Assembly: GCA_026954325.1 (NCBI GenBank)
Contig: JAIXKK010000170.1
Location: 1-64,000, forward strand
Direction of reading: 5' to 3'
Source of the DNA: Bryobacterales bacterium
GTDB lineage: Bacteria; Acidobacteriota; Terriglobia; Bryobacterales; Bryobacteraceae
DNA: 64,000 nucleotides
Position numbers and translations under genes: made by a program. Below the pieces are notes generated by a model. It was not told the DNA's origin and searched no databases. It saw only the letters and a program-made list of their open reading frames with translations. This document shows, one piece after another, positions 35,228-44,930 of this stretch. Positions within the stretch are counted from its first letter, which is position 1. Each line of letters starts with the position of its first letter.

Positions 35228-35257
35228 TTGACACTGAGTTGCAAGTTGGATTCTAAT
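35228..35257 (+). promoter_or_regulatory. Sigma-70-type promoter upstream of the siderophore-type receptor
   Basis: TTGACA (35228-35233), 18-base spacer, TCTAAT (35252-35257, five of six matches to TATAAT). The transcript would start near 35264, leaving a leader of about 185 bases before the receptor ATG. This is the best -35/-10 pair seen in the window. The long leader may carry regulation; no recognisable Fur box was seen. Confidence 0.5.
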
Positions 35258-35451
35258 GGAGTCGTTGAGGTCACGCGCCCATCATGCCGTGACCGCATTG
35301 ATGAACCGGAAATTCAAACAGTCGCGTGGGTATCTTCTGGCGAAGCGCGCCGCGCGGCCGGTGGAACCGGGCGCATCGGCTGACGGTTCTCCTACATTCC
35401 AGGGGCCGCCGGTTACGGCTTTCAAGACGGAGCGAAAGGATAGGAAGTGTC

Positions 35452-37785
35452 ATGGCTGGGAGTCCCGCTATACGTGTGTCCGGATCGATGTTTGTATGGG
35501 TGCTGGCGTCATGTATGGGAATCGCGTGGGGTCAACAAACAGGAGAGATTCACGGCGTTGTGCTGGATGTGAGCCGGGCGCCGATTACCGGCGCCGGAAT
35601 CACGGCGGCCCGGGACGGCGCCGTGGCGGGTACGGCCGTTTCCGGAGAACACGGTGAATTCACATTGTCCCTCGAACCGGGCAGTTACACGGTGACGGCG
35701 GAGGCGCGGGGATTTCAGAAGGAAACACAAGTGGTGGAAGTGAAGTCCTCGGGTTCTGAAACGAGGGAATTCCTGATGCCGGTGGCGGCAATTCGGGAAA
35801 CGGTCACCGTCGAGGAATCGCCGGACTACCTGACGCCGGCGATCAGCAGCGGGACGAAGACGCTCACGCCCCTGCTGGACACTCCGCAATCCATCACCGT
35901 GGTGACCCGGGAACAGATTCAGGACCAGATGATGATGAGCATTGCCGACGTGGTGCGCTACGTGCCCGGCATCACCGCTCACCAGGGGGAGAATAACCGG
36001 GATCAACTGGTGATTCGCGGCAACAGTTCCTCGGCGGATTTCTTCGTCAATGGCGTGCGCGATGACGTGCAGTACTACCGCGATCTGTACAACCTCGAGC
36101 GTGTGGAAGCGTTGAAGGGCCCGAACGCGATGATTTTCGGGCGCGGCGGCGGAGGCGGCGTGATCAACCGGGTGACGAAGGAAGCAGGCTTTGCCCGGCT
36201 GCGCGAGGTGACGCTGCAAGGAGGCTCGTTCGGCAACAAGCGGTTCACGGGAGATTTCGATCAGCCGCTGGGGAATCGTGCCGCATTTCGGATGAACGCG
36301 ATGTACGAGAACTCGGACAGCTTTCGGAGGTTTGTAGGTCTGGAGCGCTTCGGCGTGAGCCCGTCACTTACCATTAATGCCGGCCGCGAGACGCGCGTGA
36401 TGCTGGGTTACGAACATTTTCGGGACATGCGCACGGCGGACCGCGGCATCACTTCGTTCCAGGGACGGCCCGCCGCAGTGCCCATCCCGACATTTTACGG
36501 CAATCCGGATCAGAGCCATGTAAACGCGAACGTGAATCTCGGCTCGGCGCTGGTGGACCATCAGGCAGGCCGTTTGAACATTCGCAACCGGACGCTGTTC
36601 GGCAGCTACGGCCGCGGGTATCAGAATTTTGTACCTCGCGACGCGACCGCCGACATGACTCAGGTGTCGCTTTCCGCATATAGCAACGCTACGAACCGGT
36701 TGAACGTGTTCAACCAGACGGACGTGAGTTATATCACGCACACGGGCGGCGTCCGGCACACGCTGCTTTGGGGAGCGGAAGTGGGGCGGCAGTTGACGGA
36801 CAACTTCCGCAATACGGGCTACTTCAACAATTCCGCCGCGTCGATTCTGGTTCCTTTCAACAACCCTGTGCTGTATGCGCCGGCCACGTTCCGGCAGAGC
36901 GCCACCGATGCGGACAACCACCTGAAGGTGAACCTGGGAGCGACGTACGTGCAGGACCAGATCGAGGTCTCGCGATATCTGCAATTCATCACCGGCCTTC
37001 GCTTCGATTATTTTGACCTGCGCTTTCACAACAACCGGAACGGGAGCGACCTTCGCCGCATCGACAATCTGGTTTCCCCGCGCGCCGGAGTGGTGGTGAA
37101 GCCCGCGGGACAGGTTTCCCTCTACGGCAGTTACAGCGTTTCCTACCTGCCGAGCGCGGGCGATCAATTCGCATCGCTCACGGACATCACGCAGCAGGTG
37201 AAGCCGGAAAAGTTCACCAATTACGAGATGGGCGTGAAGTGGGATGCGGCGCGCAAACTCTCGCTGACCACCGCCGTGTACCGCTTGAACCGCACGAATA
37301 CACGTTCGCTCGATCCGAATGACCCCACGCGTATCGTGCAGACGGGAAGCCAGCGCACGAATGGCGTGGAGATCGGAGTAAACGGCAGTCTGACAAGGTT
37401 CTGGCAGGTTGCGGGCGGCTACGCCTACCAGGACGCTTTCGTCACCAGCGCCACCGCGTCGGCATTTGCCGGAGCGCAAGTGGCGCAGGCGCCCCACAAC
37501 ACGTTTTCCCTGTGGAACAATCTGCGGCTTCAGCGGAGATGGGGAGCGGGGCTCGGGATTCTGAACCGCTCGGACATGTTCGCCGCCATCGATGACCGCG
37601 TGATTCTGCCGGCGTATACGCGCGTGGATGCGGCGGTGTTCTTTACTCTGACGGAGAACGTGCGGCTCCAGGCAAACGTGGAGAACGTGTTCGACCGGAG
37701 GTATTACGTGAACGCCGACAGCAACACGAACATTTCGCCCGGATTCCCGCGAGCCGCGCGGATCGGGTTGATCGTGCGATTCTAA
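35452..37785 (+). CDS. TonB-dependent siderophore-type receptor
   Basis: A 777-residue outer-membrane receptor. Signal peptide about 1-27 (FVWVLASCMGIAWGQQ), a carboxypeptidase-regulatory-like domain about 30-105 (GEIHGVVLDVSRAPITGAG), plug with LDTPQSITVVTREQIQDQMM and MSIADVVRYVPGITAHQGENNRDQLVIRGN, typical of FhuA/FecA-like siderophore receptors, and a barrel ending ARIGLIVRF. A TAGGAAG ribosome site precedes ATG 35452. It probably takes up a ferric siderophore or similar metal complex. No siderophore biosynthesis or TonB genes are adjacent. Confidence 0.93.
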   Translation: MAGSPAIRVSGSMFVWVLASCMGIAWGQQTGEIHGVVLDVSRAPITGAGITAARDGAVAGTAVSGEHGEFTLSLEPGSYTVTAEARGFQKETQVVEVKSSGSETREFLMPVAAIRETVTVEESPDYLTPAISSGTKTLTPLLDTPQSITVVTREQIQDQMMMSIADVVRYVPGITAHQGENNRDQLVIRGNSSSADFFVNGVRDDVQYYRDLYNLERVEALKGPNAMIFGRGGGGGVINRVTKEAGFARLREVTLQGGSFGNKRFTGDFDQPLGNRAAFRMNAMYENSDSFRRFVGLERFGVSPSLTINAGRETRVMLGYEHFRDMRTADRGITSFQGRPAAVPIPTFYGNPDQSHVNANVNLGSALVDHQAGRLNIRNRTLFGSYGRGYQNFVPRDATADMTQVSLSAYSNATNRLNVFNQTDVSYITHTGGVRHTLLWGAEVGRQLTDNFRNTGYFNNSAASILVPFNNPVLYAPATFRQSATDADNHLKVNLGATYVQDQIEVSRYLQFITGLRFDYFDLRFHNNRNGSDLRRIDNLVSPRAGVVVKPAGQVSLYGSYSVSYLPSAGDQFASLTDITQQVKPEKFTNYEMGVKWDAARKLSLTTAVYRLNRTNTRSLDPNDPTRIVQTGSQRTNGVEIGVNGSLTRFWQVAGGYAYQDAFVTSATASAFAGAQVAQAPHNTFSLWNNLRLQRRWGAGLGILNRSDMFAAIDDRVILPAYTRVDAAVFFTLTENVRLQANVENVFDRRYYVNADSNTNISPGFPRAARIGLIVRF

Positions 37786-37864
37786 CGGACGCCCCGCGCG
37801 AATCCCGCTATGCTGGAGGCGTTGGAAATCCTCGAAGGCCGTTCCGGTCCGGAGCAGTTGCGAG

Positions 37865-39922
37865 ATGACTCTTCAAAAGGGCATGTCCGCGGTCCTGGCG
37901 GTTCCGCTCATGGTTTGGGGAGCGGGGGACTACGCTACCTACATCGGCGATTCGAACGACTATCACGCGGCGGCCATCGTCCTGGACAAAGCCGGCAACA
38001 CATATGTGGCCGGCAGCCGGTTGATCGGGCCGCGATCGCCGGATGTTCCGCCGCTTGGCGATGTGTTCGTGGCGAAGCTGGACCCGCTGGGAAATCTCCT
38101 CTTTCGCGCCACCTTCGGCGGCAAGGGTAACGACCAGGTAAAAGCGCTGGCGCTCGACGCGGCCGGAAACATCTACATTGGCGGGGCCACCTCGTCGTCG
38201 AACTTCCCCCTCCGCGGCGCGGTGCAGACGGAAAGCGGCGGCACAACGGGGTTCCTTGTGAAGTTGAGTCCGGACGGAAGCCAGATGATGGCCTCCACGT
38301 ATTTCGGCGGAACGAAGGGCGTCAGTTCCGTGAATGCGGTGACGGTGGATGCGGCGGGCAACATTTACGTGGCGGGGGAGACGAGGGCCGCGGATTTTCC
38401 ATCCTCGGCGGCGCTGACGTTCGGGGCGCCCTCGATGGGACTGGCCTCGCGGTCGGGGGCTTTTGTGGCGAAACTGGCGCCCGCGGCGGACCGGATTCTG
38501 CTGGTTGGCGTTGTTACGGGAAGCACGGTACAGTGTGGGGCCGGGAGCAGTTGCTTCCTCGGCACGCGCTCCACGGCGGCTGTTGGCCTGGGCGTGGACG
38601 GCATGGGCAATATAGTGATGGCGGGGAACACGAACACCACGGACTTGCCCGCCACTTCCGGAGCGCTGCGCGGTTCCGGCATCGGCGCCTTTGTCGCGAA
38701 GTTCCGCGCCGATGGCGGCGGACTCGCGTATCTCACCTACCTGGGAGCGCGGAATGACGTGCTGGCGCCGTTTGCCAATCCCGGGAACATCCTCAACGCG
38801 GTGGCGGTTTCCGAAACCGGTGAGGCATTCCTGGCGGGGAAGACCAACGACGAGAATTTTCCCGCCACCGCCGGAGTCGTGCAGCCTGCCTATTCAGGTC
38901 CTGTGTACCCGGCGCCGTTCGGATTCGGACCGCAGACGGACGCCTTTGCCGCCAAGCTGAATGCGGCGGGAAGCGGCATGGTGTGGGCCACCTATCTGGG
39001 AGGGAGAAGCCCGGACGAGGCGCGGGCTTTGGCCGTGGATGGGAAAGGGAACGTGTGGGTGAGCGGAGTGACGTCGTCGCCTGAATTTCCCAATGCCAAC
39101 GGCTGGTCGGACGGCGAGGAGTTCCTGGCGGGTCTGGAGCCGGATGGGAGGGCGTTGCTTTATTCGGCGCGTTTTCCGAACCATATCGTGGCCCAGTCGC
39201 TCGCGGTGGGCGGCGATGGGTTGGTGCATGCGGCGGGCGCGAGCGGCATCGTCTCGGTGATCGCGCCGGGTAAGCCGGTTGCCCCGCACGTGGCGGGCAT
39301 CAGCAATGCGGCTGTCTCTGATTTGACCGGGCGAGTGGCGCCGGGTGAGTTGATCCGGATTCACGGCCCGGGCATCGGGATGGCGCCGAGTGTGTCCATC
39401 GGCGGGCGGCCGGCGCCGGTTCTCGCGGCATTCGCCAATCAGATCCTGGCGGTGGCGCCGTTCGGGCTGAACGGGGAACCCGGCGGGCGGTTGCGGGTGA
39501 CCTCGAACGGCGTGGCGCTGCCGGAGTTTCCGTTGATTGCCGTTCCCGCGGCCCCACAGATTTTCCGCAACGCGGACGGCAGCGCGGCCGCCGTGAATCA
39601 GGATGGCACGTTGAATTCGAGTGGCAATCCGGCGCTCCCGGGAACAATTGTCGCGATCTGGGCCACGGGGACCGGGTATTACCTCGATGCCGCCGACGGC
39701 GCCATTGCGGGCGAGGCGCGCAACACGTATTGCTGCGCGGCGATGATATCGGGGTTGGCGGCGGATGTGCTGTATGCGGGGCCTTCACCAGGCCTTGTGA
39801 ACGGCGTCACGCAGATCAACGTACGGATTCCGGCGGGGCTGAGTTCAGCGGAGGCGGACGTGGTTGTCCGCGCGGGAAGCCAGTGGAGCGAGGGGGCCAC
39901 GATTTTTGTGGCCCCGAATTGA
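37865..39922 (+). CDS. Secreted SBBP-repeat propeller protein with Solibacter-type C-terminal domain
   Basis: A 685-residue exported protein. Signal-like start (MSAVLAVPLMVWGAG). Residues about 25-470 hold SBBP beta-propeller repeats of the form ALDAAGNIYIGGATSSSNFP and VDAAGNIYVAGET. From about 475, HVAGISNAAVSDLTGRVAPGELIRIHGPGIG through NGVTQINVRIPAGLSS is the repeated C-terminal domain abundant in Solibacter-type Acidobacteriota (TIGR03437-like). Its role is unknown; such proteins are numerous surface or secreted proteins, possibly adhesive. Its frame ends about 15 bases before a change of strand composition. Confidence 0.88.
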   Translation: MTLQKGMSAVLAVPLMVWGAGDYATYIGDSNDYHAAAIVLDKAGNTYVAGSRLIGPRSPDVPPLGDVFVAKLDPLGNLLFRATFGGKGNDQVKALALDAAGNIYIGGATSSSNFPLRGAVQTESGGTTGFLVKLSPDGSQMMASTYFGGTKGVSSVNAVTVDAAGNIYVAGETRAADFPSSAALTFGAPSMGLASRSGAFVAKLAPAADRILLVGVVTGSTVQCGAGSSCFLGTRSTAAVGLGVDGMGNIVMAGNTNTTDLPATSGALRGSGIGAFVAKFRADGGGLAYLTYLGARNDVLAPFANPGNILNAVAVSETGEAFLAGKTNDENFPATAGVVQPAYSGPVYPAPFGFGPQTDAFAAKLNAAGSGMVWATYLGGRSPDEARALAVDGKGNVWVSGVTSSPEFPNANGWSDGEEFLAGLEPDGRALLYSARFPNHIVAQSLAVGGDGLVHAAGASGIVSVIAPGKPVAPHVAGISNAAVSDLTGRVAPGELIRIHGPGIGMAPSVSIGGRPAPVLAAFANQILAVAPFGLNGEPGGRLRVTSNGVALPEFPLIAVPAAPQIFRNADGSAAAVNQDGTLNSSGNPALPGTIVAIWATGTGYYLDAADGAIAGEARNTYCCAAMISGLAADVLYAGPSPGLVNGVTQINVRIPAGLSSAEADVVVRAGSQWSEGATIFVAPN

Positions 39923-39938
39923 ATCTGCTAGTCTCGTG

Positions 39939-41159
39939 ATGATGCCGACACGCCGGGCGCTACTCGCGGCGCTGCTCGCCGGGGCGGGGAGTCCGCCCCC
40001 GGTCCGCGCGATTACCAAAGGCCCGAAGTTCCACTGGTTCGGCTATTACGACAAACTTCAGTTCGACCCTACGTCGCGCTACGTGCTTGGCATGGAGGTG
40101 GACTTCGAGCACCGCTCGCCGCGTCCGGACGACGAGATCCGTCTCGGCGTCATCGATCTTCGGGATGACGACCGGTGGCGCGAAATCGGCCGCACCAAGG
40201 CCTGGTGCTGGCAACAGGGTTGCATGCTACAGTGGCTTCCCGGATCAGCGAGCGAGGTCATCTACAACGACCGCGAAGGTGATCACTACGTCTCGCGCAT
40301 CCTTGACGTACACACCGGAAGATCGCGCACGCTTCCCGGGCCCATCTACGCGCTGAGCCCCGACGCCAAATGGGCGGTGGCCACTGACTTCAGCCGCCTC
40401 GCCGATACGCGGCCCGGCTATGGCTATGCGGGCGTTCCCGACAAATATAAGGACGTTCTTGCCCCTGAAGAAACAGGCATCTGGCGGATGGATCTCGAAA
40501 CCGGCAAGCGCAAGCTCATCCTATCCTACGCGCAGGTGGCGAAAGTGCCCTACAAGATCGGTGATTGGACCGGGTACAAACATCGCTTCAACCACCTGCT
40601 GGCGTCACCCGACGGATCGCGCTTCATCTTCCTCCACCGCCGAACCGTCGACTCCCATCCCGAATACGGCAACACGCGCATGTTTACCGCGAGGCCCGAC
40701 GGCGCGGACCTCTACGTGGTGGATCCCTACGGCTACACCTCTCACTTCATCTGGCGTGATCCGGCGCACATCATGGCCTGGGCGCGGCATCCTTCCCACG
40801 GCGACAGGTTCTACCTTTATGAAGACAAGACGGAGCGCGTTGAGGTGATGGGTCCCGAAGTCATGACCGGGAACGGCCACAATACCTATCTTCCGGACAA
40901 GCGCTGGGTGCTGAACGACACTTACCCCGACCGTAACCGCCTCCAGCATCCTTATCTGTTCGATACAACCACCGGCCGGAAGATTCCGCTCGGCCATTTC
41001 CTCTCGCCGAAGGAGTACACGGGAGAGTGGCGATGCGACAATCATCCCCGCTTCAGCCCGAACGGACGCCTGGTCACAATCGACTCACCGCATGAGGGAG
41101 GCCGCCAAATCTACCTCATCGATATCTCCGGCATCACCGGCCAGGCGCGCTATTGCTGA
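39939..41159 (+). CDS. Secreted oligogalacturonate-lyase-like beta-propeller protein
   Basis: About 406 residues. An arginine-containing signal (MPTRRALLAALLAGAGSPPPVRA) may be Tat- or Sec-type. The body is a propeller with ITKGPKFHWFGYYDKLQFDPTSRYVLGMEV, LQWLPGSASEVIYNDREGDHYVSRIL and HPRFSPNGRLVTIDSPHEGGRQIYLIDI, the layout of oligogalacturonate lyase-like and WD40-like proteins. Conserved histidines (FNHLLASPDGSRF, GHNTYLPDKRWVLNDTYP) fit an Mn-dependent lyase site, but activity is unproven. Start 39939 or 39942; TAGTCT lies just before. Converges with the next gene, overlapping ten bases. Confidence 0.75.
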   Translation: MMPTRRALLAALLAGAGSPPPVRAITKGPKFHWFGYYDKLQFDPTSRYVLGMEVDFEHRSPRPDDEIRLGVIDLRDDDRWREIGRTKAWCWQQGCMLQWLPGSASEVIYNDREGDHYVSRILDVHTGRSRTLPGPIYALSPDAKWAVATDFSRLADTRPGYGYAGVPDKYKDVLAPEETGIWRMDLETGKRKLILSYAQVAKVPYKIGDWTGYKHRFNHLLASPDGSRFIFLHRRTVDSHPEYGNTRMFTARPDGADLYVVDPYGYTSHFIWRDPAHIMAWARHPSHGDRFYLYEDKTERVEVMGPEVMTGNGHNTYLPDKRWVLNDTYPDRNRLQHPYLFDTTTGRKIPLGHFLSPKEYTGEWRCDNHPRFSPNGRLVTIDSPHEGGRQIYLIDISGITGQARYC

Positions 41160-41635
41160 TTTTCCGTACGCGGCTTCTCCCAATCGAGGTTATCCAGATC
41201 ATAGGTGAACCCGGACATTGGATTCACGGGCGGAGTAACTTCCTTGAGCAGGCTTTCCTCCGTAATCTCCTCGGACTCGGCCTTTTGCTTCGCCTCCCGC
41301 TTCTCCTTCTGCAAAGCGATGATTGAACCTAATGGCGGAAAGAGAAACGGCAGGAATAGCTGGAACGCATTTCCGAGCAGCAGCCACATCGAAGGGTTGT
41401 CCGCCGGGGCTGCCGCCGTATCCGGGTGGCGCGTAACCATGTACGCACAAAAGTGTCCCGCGGAAATCGCCAGCACCACGAAAATACGCGAGGCCTGCAA
41501 CCGGTAGCTGAGAAAGCCGCCCGCCACGCCAAGCAGCGGCAGCGCCAGCAACCATGGCACACCGAACACCTGGGCCATGCGCACCACAGCGCCGGCGGCT
41601 ATAGCGATTCCTAATCGTAGGGCGGCGTCGATCAC
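41150..41635 (-). CDS. Hypothetical membrane protein
   Basis: A 161-residue protein with about three hydrophobic helices (residues 5-20, 25-45, 50-65) and a fourth near 82-105, then a charged cytoplasmic-type tail (KEKREAKQKAESEEITEESLLKEV). No family motif was recognised. Coding character is good and it has an isolated promoter region. Function unknown. Confidence 0.62.
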   Translation of the reverse strand: MIDAALRLGIAIAAGAVVRMAQVFGVPWLLALPLLGVAGGFLSYRLQASRIFVVLAISAGHFCAYMVTRHPDTAAAPADNPSMWLLLGNAFQLFLPFLFPPLGSIIALQKEKREAKQKAESEEITEESLLKEVTPPVNPMSGFTYDLDNLDWEKPRTENQQ

Positions 41636-41885
41636 ACTGGCCTCAGTATGCCACGCGGTTATTCCATCGACGCTCAGGCGAATTGCTTAGAACATACGGG
41701 GGCTTCGTACGAGGGACATCCCAGTGGAATGAGGGCCATGGGGTTCACCCGCCGCTCCTGCCATCCGTTTCTTACCTCGGGAAAGGATTCCCCTCACGCC
41801 AACCGTGCGCGGCATCCGCCATAGCGCACAGGCGCGGCGGGCGCCGGTCCGCCATCCCGGCTTCCCGGCGCTATGCTGAAGTCAG

Positions 41886-44006
41886 GTGTCCGACCAAGAA
41901 CGCCAAGACCGGGAACGCACCAGACAATTGGCCGCCTGGTTCCTTGGGCCCAAGGCGGAGAACGGTGATTGGGAAGAGAAGATGGTCCTCTACATCCTGC
42001 GGGACTACTTCCATTGGCGCCGCAACTACTTCCCCTCCGACGAAATTCTCATTCCGCGGAGCCTGCGCCGCGAATCGACCGCCTGGAACGATAGCCTTTT
42101 CCAGCAGATCACCGAGATGCTCGCCGGATTCCGGCGGCACTTTCCGTTCCACAGCCCGCGCTACATCGCGCACATGATCGCTGATCAAACGCTGCCCAGC
42201 GTTCTTGGCTACTTCGCGGGCATGCTGTACAACCCGAACAATGTCACCCCTGAAGCCGCACCGGTGACCGCGGAATGGGAACTCGACGTGGGCGCTGACA
42301 TTCTGCGCATGCTCGGCTATCATCCTCCGCCGCGCAACATCGGCCCTTCCGGCGCAAAGACAGAGTTCGGATGGGCGCACGTCACTTCGGGAGGCACCGT
42401 CGCGAATCTCGAAGCCCTTTGGCTCGCGCGCAACATCCGCTACTTTCCGCTGGCAGTGCGCGACATCGTAAAGCGCGAGGGGATTCCGCTCACGCTGCGT
42501 CTGCCGGACGGCGAGGCGGAGGAGCGTCATGCGATAGACTCGCTCGAGGAATCCGCCTGCCTGGGAGTCAAGCCCAATCAGGCCATTTACCTCTATTCGC
42601 GCTTCGTCGACGCAGTGCGCCATCATTACGGGCTCAACCGCCCGGAAGGCTTCAAGAAGGCCGGCGCGCTCCTCGCGGGCAGCAGGTACAGTCTCCCACA
42701 TCACGGCACGCGCGCCTGCTATGACTCGCATCCGCCGGCCCTGTTCGTCGCCGGAACGCGCCACTACAGCCTCGGCAAGATCGCCGACCTTCTGGGCATC
42801 GGGCGCGAGAACGTAATCCTCGTCGACGTGGACCCCATGTTTCGCGCCGACTGCCGCGATCTCGAGAGCAAGATCACCGCCGCTCTCGACAACGGGATGT
42901 TTCCCCTCTGTGTCATCGCCGTCGCGGGCACCACCGAAGAGGGCGCCGTCGACCCCGTCCACCGCATCGTGGAACTTCGTGAGAAGTTCGAGCGCGAGAG
43001 GGGACAGAGTTTCTGGCTCCATATCGATGCCGCGTGGGGAGGCTATCTCCGCTCCCTGTTCACCGGCGATGACGCCGCGAAAACAGATGTCAATGACTTT
43101 GTTTCCCGCAAACTCACCATCTCCCGCGGACGCTACGAAAAGACCCTCCATGTGCGCTGGGGCTACCAGGACGTGAAGTCCTCCTTCCACGCCTTTCCGC
43201 AAGCCGAATCCATCACCGTGGACCCGCACAAACTCGGCTACGTTCCCTATCCCTGCGGCGTGGTGGCGTTCAAGAACGATCTTGTGCGGCAGTTCCTGTC
43301 CGAGGAAGTCCCTTATATCTCGGACGCCACGCGCGAAGACGTCCAGACGCATCATCACCACCCGCCCACCTCGCTGGGCCCCTATATCCTCGAGGGCTCC
43401 AAATCCGGCGCCGCCGTGGCCGCCTGCTGGCTCTCCCACCGCATGATTCCCCCGGACCGCTCCGGCTACGGCGAGATTCTCCGCGCCTCTCTGCTGACGG
43501 CGCGCGAGCTATACGAGCGGCTGGTGCATTGGGACGTCGCTTGCCGCGTCAACGGAGAATCCCCCAACTTCCATTTTGTTCCGTTGACCGCGATGCCGCC
43601 CGATACGAACATCGTCTGCTTTGTCGCCGTCGAGAATCATCCGCGGCCCCTCGCCCGAACCAACGCGCTCAACCGCTGGATTTACGACCGCTTTACCATC
43701 GATGCCGAGCACGGACGCGCCCAGTACAGCTATTCGCAGCCCTTTTTCCTTTCGCACACGCACTTTCGCCCATCCAGCTATCCTCCGGGACCGATGGCTG
43801 AACTCCTCGAGCGGGCCGGCATCCCCGCGGGCGAATACGATCAGGAAGGACTCTTTGTGCTGCGCGCCACGCTCATGAGCCCCTATCATGTCCTCGCCGC
43901 CGAAACCGGGCACAAGCAGTCCCTCCTTGCGGAGTTCATGGAAGTGCTGTCGAATAGAGTGGAAGAAGGAATTCGGAACCTCGAAGGGAGGTCTACATGC
44001 TGCTGA
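41886..44006 (+). CDS. Large PLP-dependent decarboxylase (group II, glutamate/aromatic decarboxylase-like)
   Basis: A 706-residue cytosolic PLP enzyme. The fold-type I core is clear: FHSPRYIAHMIADQTLPSVLGYFAGMLYNPNNVTPEAAPVT, WAHVTSGGTVANLEALWLARN, FWLHIDAAWGGY (cofactor Asp), and the Schiff-base lysine in SITVDPHKLGYVPYPCGVVAF. It is about 200 residues longer than typical decarboxylases, with extra N- and C-terminal parts, as in pyridoxal-dependent decarboxylases of unknown substrate. GTG start at 41886 after GAAGTCAG. The stop overlaps the following TIM-barrel gene by ten bases. Confidence 0.85.
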   Translation: MSDQERQDRERTRQLAAWFLGPKAENGDWEEKMVLYILRDYFHWRRNYFPSDEILIPRSLRRESTAWNDSLFQQITEMLAGFRRHFPFHSPRYIAHMIADQTLPSVLGYFAGMLYNPNNVTPEAAPVTAEWELDVGADILRMLGYHPPPRNIGPSGAKTEFGWAHVTSGGTVANLEALWLARNIRYFPLAVRDIVKREGIPLTLRLPDGEAEERHAIDSLEESACLGVKPNQAIYLYSRFVDAVRHHYGLNRPEGFKKAGALLAGSRYSLPHHGTRACYDSHPPALFVAGTRHYSLGKIADLLGIGRENVILVDVDPMFRADCRDLESKITAALDNGMFPLCVIAVAGTTEEGAVDPVHRIVELREKFERERGQSFWLHIDAAWGGYLRSLFTGDDAAKTDVNDFVSRKLTISRGRYEKTLHVRWGYQDVKSSFHAFPQAESITVDPHKLGYVPYPCGVVAFKNDLVRQFLSEEVPYISDATREDVQTHHHHPPTSLGPYILEGSKSGAAVAACWLSHRMIPPDRSGYGEILRASLLTARELYERLVHWDVACRVNGESPNFHFVPLTAMPPDTNIVCFVAVENHPRPLARTNALNRWIYDRFTIDAEHGRAQYSYSQPFFLSHTHFRPSSYPPGPMAELLERAGIPAGEYDQEGLFVLRATLMSPYHVLAAETGHKQSLLAEFMEVLSNRVEEGIRNLEGRSTCC

Positions 44007-44923
44007 ACCGGCGCCAATTTCTGGCTTCCAGCGCTGCTATTTCCACGTTTCCGGCCGCGGCCGCCTCGAACATCCGCTTCGCCACCGGCGGCTACATCTG
44101 GCAGAACGAAATCGAAGAGGCCATCCGCGCCACTGCCCGTTTCCGCTTTCAGGGGATTGAACCGTACCGTCCCCACATTCTCAAATACCTGGACCGCCCG
44201 CTGGCGTTGAAAAAACAGTTGGACGCCGCGGGTCTTTCGATGGCCACCTGCTCGAACGGCGGCAGCGGAATGATGGTGGATTTCATCGATCCGGCGCACA
44301 CGGCGCAAACCATCGAAGATCACGTCCGTTTCGCACGCGATTTCATTGTTCCCTTCGGCTGCCGCCATTTCAAAATCAATCTCGGCCGCCGCCCGCCCGC
44401 ACCCACCAGCGCCGCTCAGCTAAGAACGATGGCGGACACCTTGAATCGCCTGGGCAGGGAAACGGCAAAACTCGGTCTGAAGATTGCCCCCCATCCCCAC
44501 ATCTGGTCCCCTCTCGAGCGCGAATCGGAATTGCGCGCGGTAATGGGATGGACCGACCCCGAATTCGTCTTTCTCGTGCCCGACATGGCCCACTTGACCC
44601 TGGGCGGAATGAACCTGATGCAAGTCATGACGGACTACTATCCGCGCATCGCCGGCATCCACTTCAAGGACACCGCCGCGAAGTACCGCGGCTACCGCGG
44701 CCCCACGCCAACCCAGGAACAGCACCGCGAAGTGAACCTCTACAAGAACCTCGGCGCCGGAGGGGTTGATTTTCCCGCGGTCATGGAACTGCTGCGAAGC
44801 AAGGGGTACGGCGGTTGGATCACGCTTGACCTCGACCCGCCGCGTCCCGGCGAAGGCTCCATTGAAGAGGTCCTCGAAACGAACCGGAAGTACTTGCGCG
44901 AACGGCTCGCCGCGCGGATCTAG
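43997..44923 (+). CDS. Exported TIM-barrel sugar isomerase/epimerase
   Basis: A 308-residue protein with a Tat-like signal (LNRRQFLASSAAISTFPAAAAS), common for Acidobacteriota sugar enzymes. The xylose-isomerase-like barrel carries presumed metal ligands in LKIAPHPHIWSPLERE, FLVPDMAHLTLGG, IAGIHFKDTAAKYRG and GGWITLDLD. An AP-endonuclease-2-like fold is the alternative name, but export argues for a sugar substrate. Overlaps the decarboxylase gene end and is followed seven bases later by the YkgJ gene. Confidence 0.85.
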   Translation: MLLNRRQFLASSAAISTFPAAAASNIRFATGGYIWQNEIEEAIRATARFRFQGIEPYRPHILKYLDRPLALKKQLDAAGLSMATCSNGGSGMMVDFIDPAHTAQTIEDHVRFARDFIVPFGCRHFKINLGRRPPAPTSAAQLRTMADTLNRLGRETAKLGLKIAPHPHIWSPLERESELRAVMGWTDPEFVFLVPDMAHLTLGGMNLMQVMTDYYPRIAGIHFKDTAAKYRGYRGPTPTQEQHREVNLYKNLGAGGVDFPAVMELLRSKGYGGWITLDLDPPRPGEGSIEEVLETNRKYLRERLAARI

Positions 44924-44930
44924 GACGTAC

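Noticed and set aside
41871..43439. A 522-codon minus-strand frame
   Set aside because: Antisense shadow of the PLP decarboxylase, whose motifs are unambiguous.
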